NCBI GenBank assembly: GCA_964353255.1
Contig: CAYGVJ010000019.1
Coordinates: forward strand, 1 to 47,566
Reading direction: 5' to 3'
Source of the DNA: VFZS01 sp964353255
GTDB taxonomy: Bacteria > Acidobacteriota > Terriglobia > Bryobacterales > Bryobacteraceae
Length of the DNA stretch: 47,566 bases
The translations under genes were made by a program, and so were the position numbers. How positions within the stretch are numbered: the first letter of the stretch is position 1; every line of letters begins with the position of its first letter. This document shows, piece by piece, positions 24,684 to 32,156 of the stretch. Under the pieces are notes generated by a model that worked only from the letters and a program-made list of their open reading frames with translations, was not told the origin of the DNA and ran no database searches.

Positions 24684-24923
24684 ATGCGCACGACCGTGAC
24701 CCTGGACGCCGACGTTTACGAAGCGGCCCTCCACCTGTCGCGCGTCTCGGGCCGCAGGCTGGGTAGAGTCCTCTCCGAGCTGGCGCGCAGGAGTCTGACG
24801 CCGCCTGCTCCGCCGCGCCGGCGCGGCCGGCAGCGCTTCGCGGTCTTCGAGGTGCCTCCCGGCGCCCCGATCATTTCCGCCGCCCGAGTGCAGGAGTTGC
24901 TGGATGAAGAAGGGATCATCTGA
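24684..24923 (+). CDS. VapB-type antitoxin
   Basis: A 79-aa protein. The N-terminus RTTVTLDADVYEAAL is the ribbon-helix-helix start used by many VapB antitoxins to bind their own operator. The C-terminal half (FAVFEVPPGAPIISAARVQELLDEEGI) is the toxin-contact region. It overlaps the PIN-domain toxin gene by 20 nt and has its own TTGACA promoter. Confidence 0.82.
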   Translation: MRTTVTLDADVYEAALHLSRVSGRRLGRVLSELARRSLTPPAPPRRRGRQRFAVFEVPPGAPIISAARVQELLDEEGII

Positions 24924-25350
24924 GACGCTGCTGCTAGACGTTAATGTGCTGCTGGCGCTGGCCTGGCCCAACCACCAGTTCCACGGGGCGACGCTCCGCC
25001 GGCTGGAGCGGTCCAAGGAGAAGTGGGCCACCTGCGCACTCACGGAGTTGGGTTTCATCCGCCTCTCCTCCAACCCTACAGTGGTTGGTGTCGCCAAGAG
25101 TCCCGCCGAGGCGGCGGCGCTGTTGCGCTCCTTGGTTGGAGATGCGCACCATGTTTACTTCGAGACCCTGCCCGCGCCCTCCCATCCGCCCATGGCCGGC
25201 TGTTTTGCGCGGATCCTGGGTTGCCAGCAAGTGACCGACGCCTACCTGCTGAGGCTGGCCCAGCAGCATCGTGCAAAACTAGTGACCTTTGACAGCCGGA
25301 TCGCGGTGATGGCGGAAAACAAGGATGCGGTGGAAGTCCTGGGGAGCTAA
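24904..25350 (+). CDS. VapC-type PIN-domain ribonuclease toxin
   Basis: A 148-aa PIN-domain protein. Metal-binding acidic residues appear in the expected order: LLLDVNVLLAL, the glutamate in ALTELGFIRL, VTDAYLLRLA and LVTFDSRI. VapC toxins cleave tRNA or rRNA when not held by VapB. It belongs to the group with the LxDxNVLLAL start and HPPMAG-like middle common in Acidobacteriota and actinobacteria. Translation is coupled to the antitoxin by overlap. Confidence 0.88.
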   Translation: MKKGSSETLLLDVNVLLALAWPNHQFHGATLRRLERSKEKWATCALTELGFIRLSSNPTVVGVAKSPAEAAALLRSLVGDAHHVYFETLPAPSHPPMAGCFARILGCQQVTDAYLLRLAQQHRAKLVTFDSRIAVMAENKDAVEVLGS

Positions 25351-25443
25351 GGCCGCCGCTGCGGGTGCGTTACCCTCGCCGCCTTACCGGCCGGCTGCGG
25401 TCTCGCTCCACGACGGAGAACGCAGAGGTGGCCCTGCGGCGAC

Positions 25444-25472
25444 TTGACGTTTCGCAATATTGCTAATAGGAT
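25444..25472 (+). promoter_or_regulatory. Promoter and palindromic operator of the HigBA-like pair
   Basis: -35 TTGACG (25444-25449) and -10 TAGGAT (25467-25472) at 17-bp spacing. The spacer is a near-perfect 16-bp palindrome (TTCGCAATATTGCTAA, 25451-25466; core GCAATATTGC perfect). An operator placed between the two promoter boxes fits repression by the HTH antitoxin encoded downstream. AGGAG lies 7 nt before the toxin ATG. Confidence 0.62.
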
Positions 25473-25484
25473 AGGAGTAGCGCG

Positions 25485-25853
25485 ATGCCCCGGATCGAAG
25501 TCCTGCTCTTTCGCGACGATGATGGCAGCGTGCCGGTTCTGAAATGGCTGGATGAGCTGGAGGAGCGAGCGGTAGTGAAGTGCCGGGTGAGAATCGAACG
25601 ACTTCGGGAGCTGGGCCACGAGCTTCGACGTCCGGAGGCGGACTACCTAAGGGACGGCATCTACGAGCTGCGTATCAGCCTCCGAGGCATGCAGTATCGG
25701 CTGCTGTACTTCTTTCACGGCAGGACCGCTGTGGTGCTTTCTCACGGGCTGGTGAAGGAACGGGCAGTCCCGGATCGTGAGATCGACAAGGCGGTCCAAC
25801 GCAGCCTGAGATTCAAGAAAGACCCGGAAAGGCACACCGCCGGGGAGTTGTGA
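25485..25853 (+). CDS. RelE/HigB-like toxin (phage Gp49-like family)
   Basis: A 122-aa protein of the PF05973-type RelE superfamily: VLKWLDELEERAVVKCRVRIERL at the N-terminal helices, and the catalytic-face segment DGIYELRISLRGMQYRLLYFFHG with its arginines. Such toxins cleave mRNA on the ribosome. The toxin precedes the antitoxin, as in higBA, with a 4-nt overlap (GTGA). Confidence 0.85.
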   Translation: MPRIEVLLFRDDDGSVPVLKWLDELEERAVVKCRVRIERLRELGHELRRPEADYLRDGIYELRISLRGMQYRLLYFFHGRTAVVLSHGLVKERAVPDREIDKAVQRSLRFKKDPERHTAGEL

Positions 25854-26185
25854 GTATGGCAGGAAAACGCAAGCCAACCACGGACGCAGTGGAGATCCTG
25901 CATCGACGGTACTTCGCGGAGAAACCCGGAATGCTGGCGATGCTGGAAGAGGAGCGGTCGAATGCCGAGATTGCCCGCAACATCTGCGAGCTTCGCACCA
26001 AGGCCGGCTTGACCCAGCAGCAGCTTGCTGGCATGGTGGGCACGACGGCGTCCGTCATCTCCCGCTTGGAGGACGCCGACTACGAAGGGCACTCGCTGTC
26101 GATGTTGCGGCGCGTAGCGGCAGCGCTCGACAAGCGGGTAGAGATCCGCTTTGTGCCGGCGCGGCGCAAGCTGCAACCGGCTTAG
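25850..26185 (+). CDS. HigA-like HTH antitoxin
   Basis: A 111-aa protein with a C-terminal XRE helix-turn-helix (LRTKAGLTQQQLAGMVGTT, then SVISRLEDADYEGHSLSML) and an N-terminal helical part that probably covers the toxin. Start is GTG 25850, or ATG 25856 two codons later, which has a better-spaced GGGGAG. Probably represses its own promoter through the palindrome at 25451. Confidence 0.86.
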   Translation: MSMAGKRKPTTDAVEILHRRYFAEKPGMLAMLEEERSNAEIARNICELRTKAGLTQQQLAGMVGTTASVISRLEDADYEGHSLSMLRRVAAALDKRVEIRFVPARRKLQPA

Positions 26186-26349
26186 GAATCTCCTGCTCAC
26201 CACCCTACCGCCCGGCCGCGGTTCTGCTCTTCGAGCCAGCGCTCCAGCGGCGCGAACCCGCGCGCGATGGAACATGTCAGCCTGCGGTATGATGATGCTC
26301 TGGAGAGTGATTATCCCGTACGGCCCGTGAGGCCACGAGGGAAGCCACT

Positions 26350-26829
26350 ATGCCGAAGCCCATCCTGGAAGGTCATCTCAATGCGACCGGCCTCAAACTG
26401 GCCGTCGTGGTCAGCCGCTTCAACAGCCTAATCACCGACCGGCTGCTGGCCGGGGCGCTGGACGCGCTGGCCCGCACTGGCGCCGACGAGGCCGCCACAG
26501 AGGTCATCAAGGTGCCCGGCTCCTGGGAGCTGCCGCTGGTGGCCGCCGAACTGGCCCGCCAGAAACGCCACGATGCCATCGTGTGCCTGGGCGCAGTCAT
26601 TCAGGGTGACACGCCCCACAACGAGTACATCGCCGCCGAGGCCGCCAAGGGCCTGGCCCAGGCCTCCCTGGAAACCGGCGTGCCCATTGCCTTCGGCGTG
26701 CTGACCTGCGACACCTTGGAGCAGGCCCTCGAGCGGGCCGGCGCCAAGGCCGGCAACAAGGGATTCGACGCCGCCATGTCGGCGGTCGAGATGGGCAACC
26801 TGATGCGCCGCCTGCGCGGCGCCGGCTGA
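26350..26829 (+). CDS. ribH: 6,7-dimethyl-8-ribityllumazine synthase
   Basis: A 159-aa lumazine synthase, the penultimate riboflavin step, joining the pyrimidine intermediate and 3,4-dihydroxy-2-butanone 4-phosphate. Seen: VVSRFNSLITDRLL, the PGSWELPLVA block, GAVIQGDTPHNEYIA and GVLTCDTLEQALERAG. Length is standard. The 164-nt leader has no RFN (FMN) riboswitch pattern that I can see. It is followed after 7 nt by nusB, a common pairing. Confidence 0.96.
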   Translation: MPKPILEGHLNATGLKLAVVVSRFNSLITDRLLAGALDALARTGADEAATEVIKVPGSWELPLVAAELARQKRHDAIVCLGAVIQGDTPHNEYIAAEAAKGLAQASLETGVPIAFGVLTCDTLEQALERAGAKAGNKGFDAAMSAVEMGNLMRRLRGAG

Positions 26830-26836
26830 AGCGCGA

Positions 26837-27253
26837 ATGCCCTCCCGCCATCGTTCGCGGCAGCGGGCGTTGCAGATTCTTTTCCAGGTGGATCTGGCCC
26901 AGCAGCCGGTGGAGCAGGCCCTGGCCGCCTATTACGAATCCCTGTACTCGGAGGAAGACGGGGCGCCCTCGGGGCCGGATCCCTTCATGGAGCAACTGGT
27001 CCGCGGCACGGTGGAACAGCTTGAAGGGATCGACCGGCGCATCCGCGAGCACTCCGAGCACTGGCGCCTGGAGCGCATGCCGGTGGTGGACCGCAACATC
27101 CTGCGGATGGCCATCTGGGAGATGACCCAGACCGAGACGCCTGCCGCGGTGGTCATCAATGAAGCGCTCGGACTGGCCCAGCGCTTCTCGGGCGAGGAGG
27201 CCGTGCCCTTCGTCAACGGGGTGCTGGACGCCGTGCGCAAGGCCCCGGGCTGA
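26837..27253 (+). CDS. nusB: Transcription antitermination protein NusB
   Basis: A 138-aa NusB, which with NusE binds BoxA of rRNA leaders. The N-terminal RHRSRQRALQILFQVDL, the NILRMAIWEM helix and the VINEALGLAQRFSGEEAVPFVNGVLD block are all present. Its gene follows ribH closely and ends 10 nt before the antitoxin of the third TA pair. Confidence 0.95.
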   Translation: MPSRHRSRQRALQILFQVDLAQQPVEQALAAYYESLYSEEDGAPSGPDPFMEQLVRGTVEQLEGIDRRIREHSEHWRLERMPVVDRNILRMAIWEMTQTETPAAVVINEALGLAQRFSGEEAVPFVNGVLDAVRKAPG

Positions 27254-27263
27254 ATGTGATAAC

Positions 27264-27533
27264 ATGAGAATCATGGAATCTCAGATTTCCGCTACCCGGG
27301 CGGCGCGGGAGTTCTCCGATCTGCTGAATCGCGTGACCTACCGCGGGGAGACGTTCGTGGTCAGGCGGGGCGGGCGGCCCGTCTGTCGCATCGTTCCCGC
27401 CGGCCCCTGCAAGTGCACGCTGGCCGACCTCGTCGAGTTCCTCCGGTCCGCACCCAAGCCCGACGCCGGCTATTGGGATGATCTCGAAGAGGTCATCCGA
27501 ACCCAGCCGCCTGCTCCGAAGGCTCCCCGGTGA
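27264..27533 (+). CDS. Phd/YefM-type antitoxin
   Basis: An 89-aa protein (86 aa from ATG 27273). The ISATRAAREFSDLLNRVTYRGE start and FVVRRGGRPVCRIVPAG are the Phd/YefM DNA-binding fold. The C-terminal part (LVEFLRSAPKPDAGYWDDLE) would wrap the PIN toxin. It begins 10 nt after nusB and overlaps the toxin as GTGA. Confidence 0.82.
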   Translation: MRIMESQISATRAAREFSDLLNRVTYRGETFVVRRGGRPVCRIVPAGPCKCTLADLVEFLRSAPKPDAGYWDDLEEVIRTQPPAPKAPR

Positions 27534-27928
27534 TCTTGATCGACTCCAGCGTGCTGATTGCCGCAGAGCGCGGCCAACTGGATCTCTCGGACTTGCGGGC
27601 TCGAACCGAACGCGAGGAGGTTGCCATCGCCGCGGTTACGGCCTCAGAGTTATTGCACGGAGTGTTCCGCGCCGGCACTTCCGCCCGCCGAGCGCAACGC
27701 GAGGCCTTCGTGGAGCGGATGCTGGCGACGTTTCCGGTCTTGCCATTCGATCTGACCGCCGCCCGGATCCATGCCCGCCTGTGGGCGTCGCTGGCTTCCC
27801 GGGGGATCGCGGTCGGCGCCCACGACCTGCTGATTGCGGCCACGGCCCTGGCCTCCGGGTGCGCAGTGGCCACGCGAGACGCGCGCAGTTTCCCCAAGAT
27901 CCCCGGCCTCTCGCTGTTGCGGTGGTGA
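27530..27928 (+). CDS. VapC-type PIN-domain ribonuclease toxin
   Basis: A 132-aa PIN toxin with the four acidic positions in place: ILIDSSVLIAAERG, the glutamate of TASELLHGV, GAHDLLIAATAL and VATRDARSF. GTG 27530 overlaps the antitoxin TGA. This is a different VapC subgroup from the one at 24904, so the two pairs are not a recent duplication. Confidence 0.88.
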   Translation: MILIDSSVLIAAERGQLDLSDLRARTEREEVAIAAVTASELLHGVFRAGTSARRAQREAFVERMLATFPVLPFDLTAARIHARLWASLASRGIAVGAHDLLIAATALASGCAVATRDARSFPKIPGLSLLRW

Positions 27929-27971
27929 GTCGCCTTCGCGGCGCGGGCGTGATAGCGTAATGTGTTTGCGC

Positions 27972-28727
27972 ATGATCCAAGTCCACAACCTCACCAAGAC
28001 CTTCGCTGACGGCAAGCGGGGCACTGTCCGGGCTGTCGATCAAGTCTCTTTCGAGGTCAAAGATGGAGAGATCTTCGGCCTGCTCGGGCCTAACGGCGCC
28101 GGCAAGACGACTACCCTGCGGCTCCTGGCCACGGTCATGACCCCCACGGAAGGCAGCGCTGTCGTGGGCGGCCACGATGTCGTCCGCGAGCCCGAAGAAG
28201 TCCGCAAGCGGATCGGGTTCCTGTCGGGCGACATGGGCCTCTATCACCGGCTCACCCCGCGGGAGATCCTCACCTTCTTCGGGCAGCTCAATGGCCTGGA
28301 CGGCGCCGCTCTGAAGGACCGCACGCGCCAGATGATTGCGCTGCTCAACATGGGGAGCTTCGCCGACACCCAGGTGGACCGGCTCTCGACCGGCATGCGG
28401 CAAAAGGTGGCCATCGCCCGGACGCTGATCCACGATCCGCCCATCCTGATCCTGGATGAGCCGGCCGCGGGCCTGGATGTCCCCACCGCCCGGGTGATCG
28501 AGGAATTCATTCTGGAGGCGCGCCAGGCGGGCAAGTGCATTCTGCTCTCCACCCACGTCATGGAGGAAGCGGAGTTCCTTTGCGACCGCATGGCGGTCAT
28601 CCACGAGGGCCGCATCCGCGCCACCGGCACCATGGAGGAGCTGCGAGCCGTCACCGGCCGGCAACGGCTGCGCGAGATCTTCCTGGCGTTGCTGGGCATG
28701 CCGGTGGAATCCCCGAGGCGGTCCTGA
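27972..28727 (+). CDS. ABC exporter ATP-binding subunit (NatA-like)
   Basis: A 251-aa ABC ATPase: Walker A GPNGAGKTTT near residue 40, Q-loop region IGFLSGDMGLYHRLT, signature LSTGMRQKV, Walker B ILILDEPAAGLD and the H-loop STHVMEEAE. The FLSGDMGLY stretch is typical of the sodium-exporter NatA group. ATG 27972 starts the domain; ATG 27960 is possible. The permease follows after 1 nt. Confidence 0.9.
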   Translation: MIQVHNLTKTFADGKRGTVRAVDQVSFEVKDGEIFGLLGPNGAGKTTTLRLLATVMTPTEGSAVVGGHDVVREPEEVRKRIGFLSGDMGLYHRLTPREILTFFGQLNGLDGAALKDRTRQMIALLNMGSFADTQVDRLSTGMRQKVAIARTLIHDPPILILDEPAAGLDVPTARVIEEFILEARQAGKCILLSTHVMEEAEFLCDRMAVIHEGRIRATGTMEELRAVTGRQRLREIFLALLGMPVESPRRS

Positions 28728-28728
28728 C

Positions 28729-29910
28729 ATGACATTCGGCCGCGTTCCCGTCATCTACAGGAAGGAGATGCTGGACATCATCCGCGACCGGCGCACGCTG
28801 ATCAGCATGATCGTGGTGCCCATAGTGGCCATGCCTCTTCTGTTTCTCGTCATCGGCATGTTCATGACCTCGGCGGAGAAGCGCGCCGTCCAGGAGGCGG
28901 CTGCCGTCGCCATGCCTGCCGGCGGCGCGCTGCCGGGCCTCGAGGAGCATCTCGCCCGCTCCGGCTTCAAGGTCTCCCTCCGCCGGAATCCCCGCGCGGC
29001 GGTCGAGGACAAGCAGGTGGCCGCGGCGCTCGAACCGGTCGCGCAGCCCGCCGCCCCGCCCGAGATTCGCATCTACGCCGACGAGACCCGGCAGGGCTCG
29101 GAGGTGGCCTCGCGGAAACTCCGCACGGCTCTGGACCAGTTCAAAGATGGAATCGTCAAGGGCCGCCTGGGCGCTCTGGGCGTTCCGGCCGCGGTTCTGA
29201 CGCCGTTCACCATCAAGCAGGTTAACGTCGCGCCGCAGAGAAGAATGGCCGGCTTCTTCTGGGGCGGCTTGCTGGGTTACATCGTGGTTCTGCTGATGTT
29301 TTCCGGCGGGATGTACCCGGTCATCGACATGACGGCGGGCGAGAAGGAGCGGCGCACCCTGGAGATCTTCCTGGCGGCCCCCGCCGGGCGGCAGGAGATC
29401 GTGTTGGGCAAGATTATGGCGGCCACCACCGCGATTTTCGTGACGGCGCTGCTGAGCGTTTCCAGCCTGGTAGTTTCCTTCCGCTACTCCAGTTTCGGCA
29501 GATCGTCCCGGCAGATGCGGGACGTGCTGGGCCAAGTGCCGCTGGACCCCGGCACGATCGGCCTGGTGCTCCTGGCCCTGGCGCCGACGGCCGTCATGGC
29601 GGCCTCGTTGATGATCGCCATCGCCCTGCTGGCCAAGAGCTTCAAGGAAGCCCAGAGCTACCTGACGCCCTTGGTCATGGCGGTGGTCTTCCCGCTGGTC
29701 GCCGGGATGCTGCCGGGTATGGAACTGACCCCGGCCCTGGCGCTGATTCCCCTCTTCAACGTTTGCCAGCTCGTCAAACAGATCTTCCTGGGCGAGTTCA
29801 CGGCCCTGGTGTTCGCTGTCACCGTGGCGGCCAACATCGTCTACGCGGCGATCGCGTTCTTCGGCGCCATACGGATGTTCTCCAGCGAGCGCGTGCTGTT
29901 CCGGACGTGA
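28729..29910 (+). CDS. ABC-2 type exporter permease (NatB-like)
   Basis: A 393-aa permease. The first membrane helix (LISMIVVPIVAMPLLFLVIG) is followed by a large extracytoplasmic loop of about 150 residues, then five helices, the NatB/CcmB-type arrangement. GEKERRTLEIFLAAPAGRQEI is the cytoplasmic coupling motif of ABC-2 exporters. With its partner ATPase it probably exports Na+ or another small solute; the substrate is not certain. Confidence 0.87.
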   Translation: MTFGRVPVIYRKEMLDIIRDRRTLISMIVVPIVAMPLLFLVIGMFMTSAEKRAVQEAAAVAMPAGGALPGLEEHLARSGFKVSLRRNPRAAVEDKQVAAALEPVAQPAAPPEIRIYADETRQGSEVASRKLRTALDQFKDGIVKGRLGALGVPAAVLTPFTIKQVNVAPQRRMAGFFWGGLLGYIVVLLMFSGGMYPVIDMTAGEKERRTLEIFLAAPAGRQEIVLGKIMAATTAIFVTALLSVSSLVVSFRYSSFGRSSRQMRDVLGQVPLDPGTIGLVLLALAPTAVMAASLMIAIALLAKSFKEAQSYLTPLVMAVVFPLVAGMLPGMELTPALALIPLFNVCQLVKQIFLGEFTALVFAVTVAANIVYAAIAFFGAIRMFSSERVLFRT

Positions 29911-29987
29911 ACCCGCGTTCGGTCTGCAACCCGGAGCCGGGTCCTTGCATCTGGAAGAGTATAGTCAATTAGGAGGATTAGAGGAGT

Positions 29988-30527
29988 ATGCGCATCAACA
30001 AGTCCGTGCTCATGGGGATTCCGGCCCTGCTGGCGCTGACGACGCTGCCCGTTTCGGGCCAGGCTGTCTCTGCCAAGGGCCACGAAAGGCTCGTGCGGGA
30101 GGTACGCCACGAGCTGGTGATGCTTCCGTATTACGGGGTCTTCGATAACCTCGAGTACAAAGTGGAGGGCTACACAGTCACCCTCTCGGGTCAGGTGACT
30201 CGGCCTACACTCAAGTCGGATGCCGAGCGGGGGGTCAAGGGCATCGAGGGCGTAGAGAAGGTAGTGAACAACATCGAGGTGCTGCCGCTCTCCCCGAATG
30301 ACGACCGTATCCGGCTGGCAGTCTACAGGGCCGTTTACGGTCACACCAGTTTGCAGCCCTACGTGTTGAGGGCCGTTCCGCCAATCCACATCATCGTGAA
30401 GAACGGCAACGTCACGCTGGTAGGTGTGGTGGCAACTGAAGCCGACAAGACTATCGCCGGCGTGCAAGCCAATGGCGTATCGGGCGTCTTCTCGGTGACC
30501 AACAACCTGCGTGCCGAGCGCAAGTAG
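29988..30527 (+). CDS. Exported protein with two BON domains
   Basis: A 179-aa protein with an N-terminal signal peptide (VLMGIPALLALTTLPVSGQA) and two BON domains (about 40-105 and 108-175), marked by VEGYTVTLSGQVTRP...AERGVKGIEGVEKVVNNIEVLP and by VKNGNVTLVGVVATEADK...GVFSVTNNL, each quoted in part. BON domains bind phospholipid and protect the envelope in OsmY-type proteins. A strong AGGAGG and a second GAGGAG precede the ATG; a TATAGT at 29960 may be the -10 box. Confidence 0.9.
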   Translation: MRINKSVLMGIPALLALTTLPVSGQAVSAKGHERLVREVRHELVMLPYYGVFDNLEYKVEGYTVTLSGQVTRPTLKSDAERGVKGIEGVEKVVNNIEVLPLSPNDDRIRLAVYRAVYGHTSLQPYVLRAVPPIHIIVKNGNVTLVGVVATEADKTIAGVQANGVSGVFSVTNNLRAERK

Positions 30528-30591
30528 GCCCATCCGCGAATCCGGCTAGAGCTTCCTGGGTAGAGCCAGGGCGTTCGCTGCTAGGCTCGCT

Positions 30592-30657
30592 CTCGCTTCC
30601 CGACGCAGAACGTCGCGAAGATGCGGTTCAGGATGTCGTCGGCGGTGGCGGACTCGC
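30592..30657 (-). pseudogene. Second copy of the mnmE 3' end (attachment-site-like repeat)
   Basis: Positions 30592-30651 match 34672-34731, the 3' end of mnmE, at 57 of 60 bases and in the same orientation. In the MnmE frame this stretch reads ESATADDILNRIFATFCVGK and then runs on for a few codons because the stop is lost. The similarity ends abruptly upstream. This is the expected product of integration at the mnmE (trmE/thdF) 3' end. The rest of the 160-bp gap between the BON gene and the next gene shows nothing else. Confidence 0.75.
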
Positions 30658-30686
30658 CGGCCAGCCAGCGGCCGCAGCCCGCGCTC

Positions 30687-32138
30687 TTACACGAACTTCA
30701 GGCGCCGCATCGCGAGCGCCAGCATGCGCACCAGCAGCCAGCCGTGGCGCCAGCGGTGGATATTCGTCTGGCCGTAAGCGCGGTCGCGGTAGCGAACCGG
30801 CAGATCGACGATTTTTAGGTTGAGGCGGGCCGCGCCGAACAGCAGATCGAAGTCGCCGAAGGGATCGAATTCGCCGAAGTACGGCCGGTTCGCAGCCAGT
30901 AGTTCGTAGTGCCGCCGTCCGATCACCTTGGTGCCGCACAGAGCGTCTTTTATGCTCTGGCCCAGCAGCCAACTGAACGCCCGGCTGAAGAACTTGTTGC
31001 CGAGCGTATTGAGGAAACGCATGGCCTTGTTCTCCATGGGATAGACCAGGCGGACGCCGTTGACCAAGTCGGCCTTGCCGCTGCGCCAGGCGCGGTAGAA
31101 GACCGGCAGGAGTTCGGGCGGCACCGTCAGGTCCGCGTCCAGGATCATGAAGACGTCGCCCGCCGCGTGGGCGAAGCCGGTGCGCACCGCATCGCCCTTG
31201 CCTTGGCCGGTCTGAATGAGCAGTTTCGCGTCGAGATGCGGCCGTGCGGCGATTTCACGCTCGATGGCGGCGCGCGTGCCGTCCCCCGAGTGGCCTTCCA
31301 CCAGAATCAGTTCGGTTCCGCGGCCCATTTGCGGAAGGCGCGCGAACAGTTCCGGGATGTTGCCTTCTTCGTTGCGCGCCGGCACGATCACGCTCACCAC
31401 CGGTTCCTCGCCGGAGGGAGGTTCCGGCTGGGGCCGCGCGATGAAGAAGTTCGTCATCGCCAGGCGACTGAACGGCCAGAATCGCACCAACACGCGATTG
31501 AGCAGCGCGCCCAGGAGCGGCGGCGGAAATGGAAAAAGCATCTCCCGCGACTCGCGAATCAACTCCCAACCAGTTAGGTAGAGCAGGTTGCGCGCGTCTT
31601 CTGGCGTGAACCAGTTCTGCTGGAGCAGGCGCTGGGCGAGGCCGATCCGTTCGGCGGCCGCCCGCGGCAGTTCCCAGACGCGGCTGTAGAAGTTCAGCAG
31701 AAGGCGGGTGCCGGGATGCGAGTGACGGCGGCAGACTTCGACCACGCGCTGCGCGTCCCAAAGGTCATTGATCAGATCGGATAGTATGATGGCGTCGAAC
31801 TGGCGGCCCAAGTCGAGGTCGTGAACATCGGCTTCGATGAAGGTGAGCCGGGGGTGGCGCTGTTGCGCCAGCCGGACCATCGAGGGGGCGAAATCGACGC
31901 CTACGCCCACCGCGGGCTCGGTGGCGGCCAGCAGATCGCCCGTTCCGCTTCCCAGTTCCAGCACGCTCGAGCCCGGCGGGATCGCAAAGGCGTAGATGTC
32001 CCGGAGCCGGCGCTGGTAGGTGTGGCGAAACCGGTCCCAGCGGGCGATATTGCGGCTGTATTCCTCCCAGAAGGCTATCCGCTGGCGCGCGTAGTACGCC
32101 GCTTTGTCGGGGTCGCGGGTGGTGGCCGCCGGATGCAT
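30687..32138 (-). CDS. Fused SAM methyltransferase - family 2 glycosyltransferase
   Basis: A 483-aa two-domain protein. Residues about 40-170 form a class I methyltransferase with motif I VLELGSGTGDLLAA and the acidic loop FIEADVHDLDLG. From about 245 a DPM1-type glycosyltransferase begins (VSVIVPARNEEGNIPELFARL), with MILDADLTVPPELL as the DXD motif and DLPVRYRDRAYGQTNI near the end. It follows the PMT-like gene by 18 nt. It may both build and methylate a polyprenyl-linked sugar; whether the halves act on one substrate is unknown. Confidence 0.85.
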   Translation of the reverse strand: MHPAATTRDPDKAAYYARQRIAFWEEYSRNIARWDRFRHTYQRRLRDIYAFAIPPGSSVLELGSGTGDLLAATEPAVGVGVDFAPSMVRLAQQRHPRLTFIEADVHDLDLGRQFDAIILSDLINDLWDAQRVVEVCRRHSHPGTRLLLNFYSRVWELPRAAAERIGLAQRLLQQNWFTPEDARNLLYLTGWELIRESREMLFPFPPPLLGALLNRVLVRFWPFSRLAMTNFFIARPQPEPPSGEEPVVSVIVPARNEEGNIPELFARLPQMGRGTELILVEGHSGDGTRAAIEREIAARPHLDAKLLIQTGQGKGDAVRTGFAHAAGDVFMILDADLTVPPELLPVFYRAWRSGKADLVNGVRLVYPMENKAMRFLNTLGNKFFSRAFSWLLGQSIKDALCGTKVIGRRHYELLAANRPYFGEFDPFGDFDLLFGAARLNLKIVDLPVRYRDRAYGQTNIHRWRHGWLLVRMLALAMRRLKFV

Positions 32139-32156
32139 TCTTGGTGAGGCTCCGAA

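Noticed and set aside
26186..26349. FMN (RFN) riboswitch before ribH
   Set aside because: The leader has some GCC-rich paired segments (GGCCCGTGAGGCC) but not the conserved RFN blocks.
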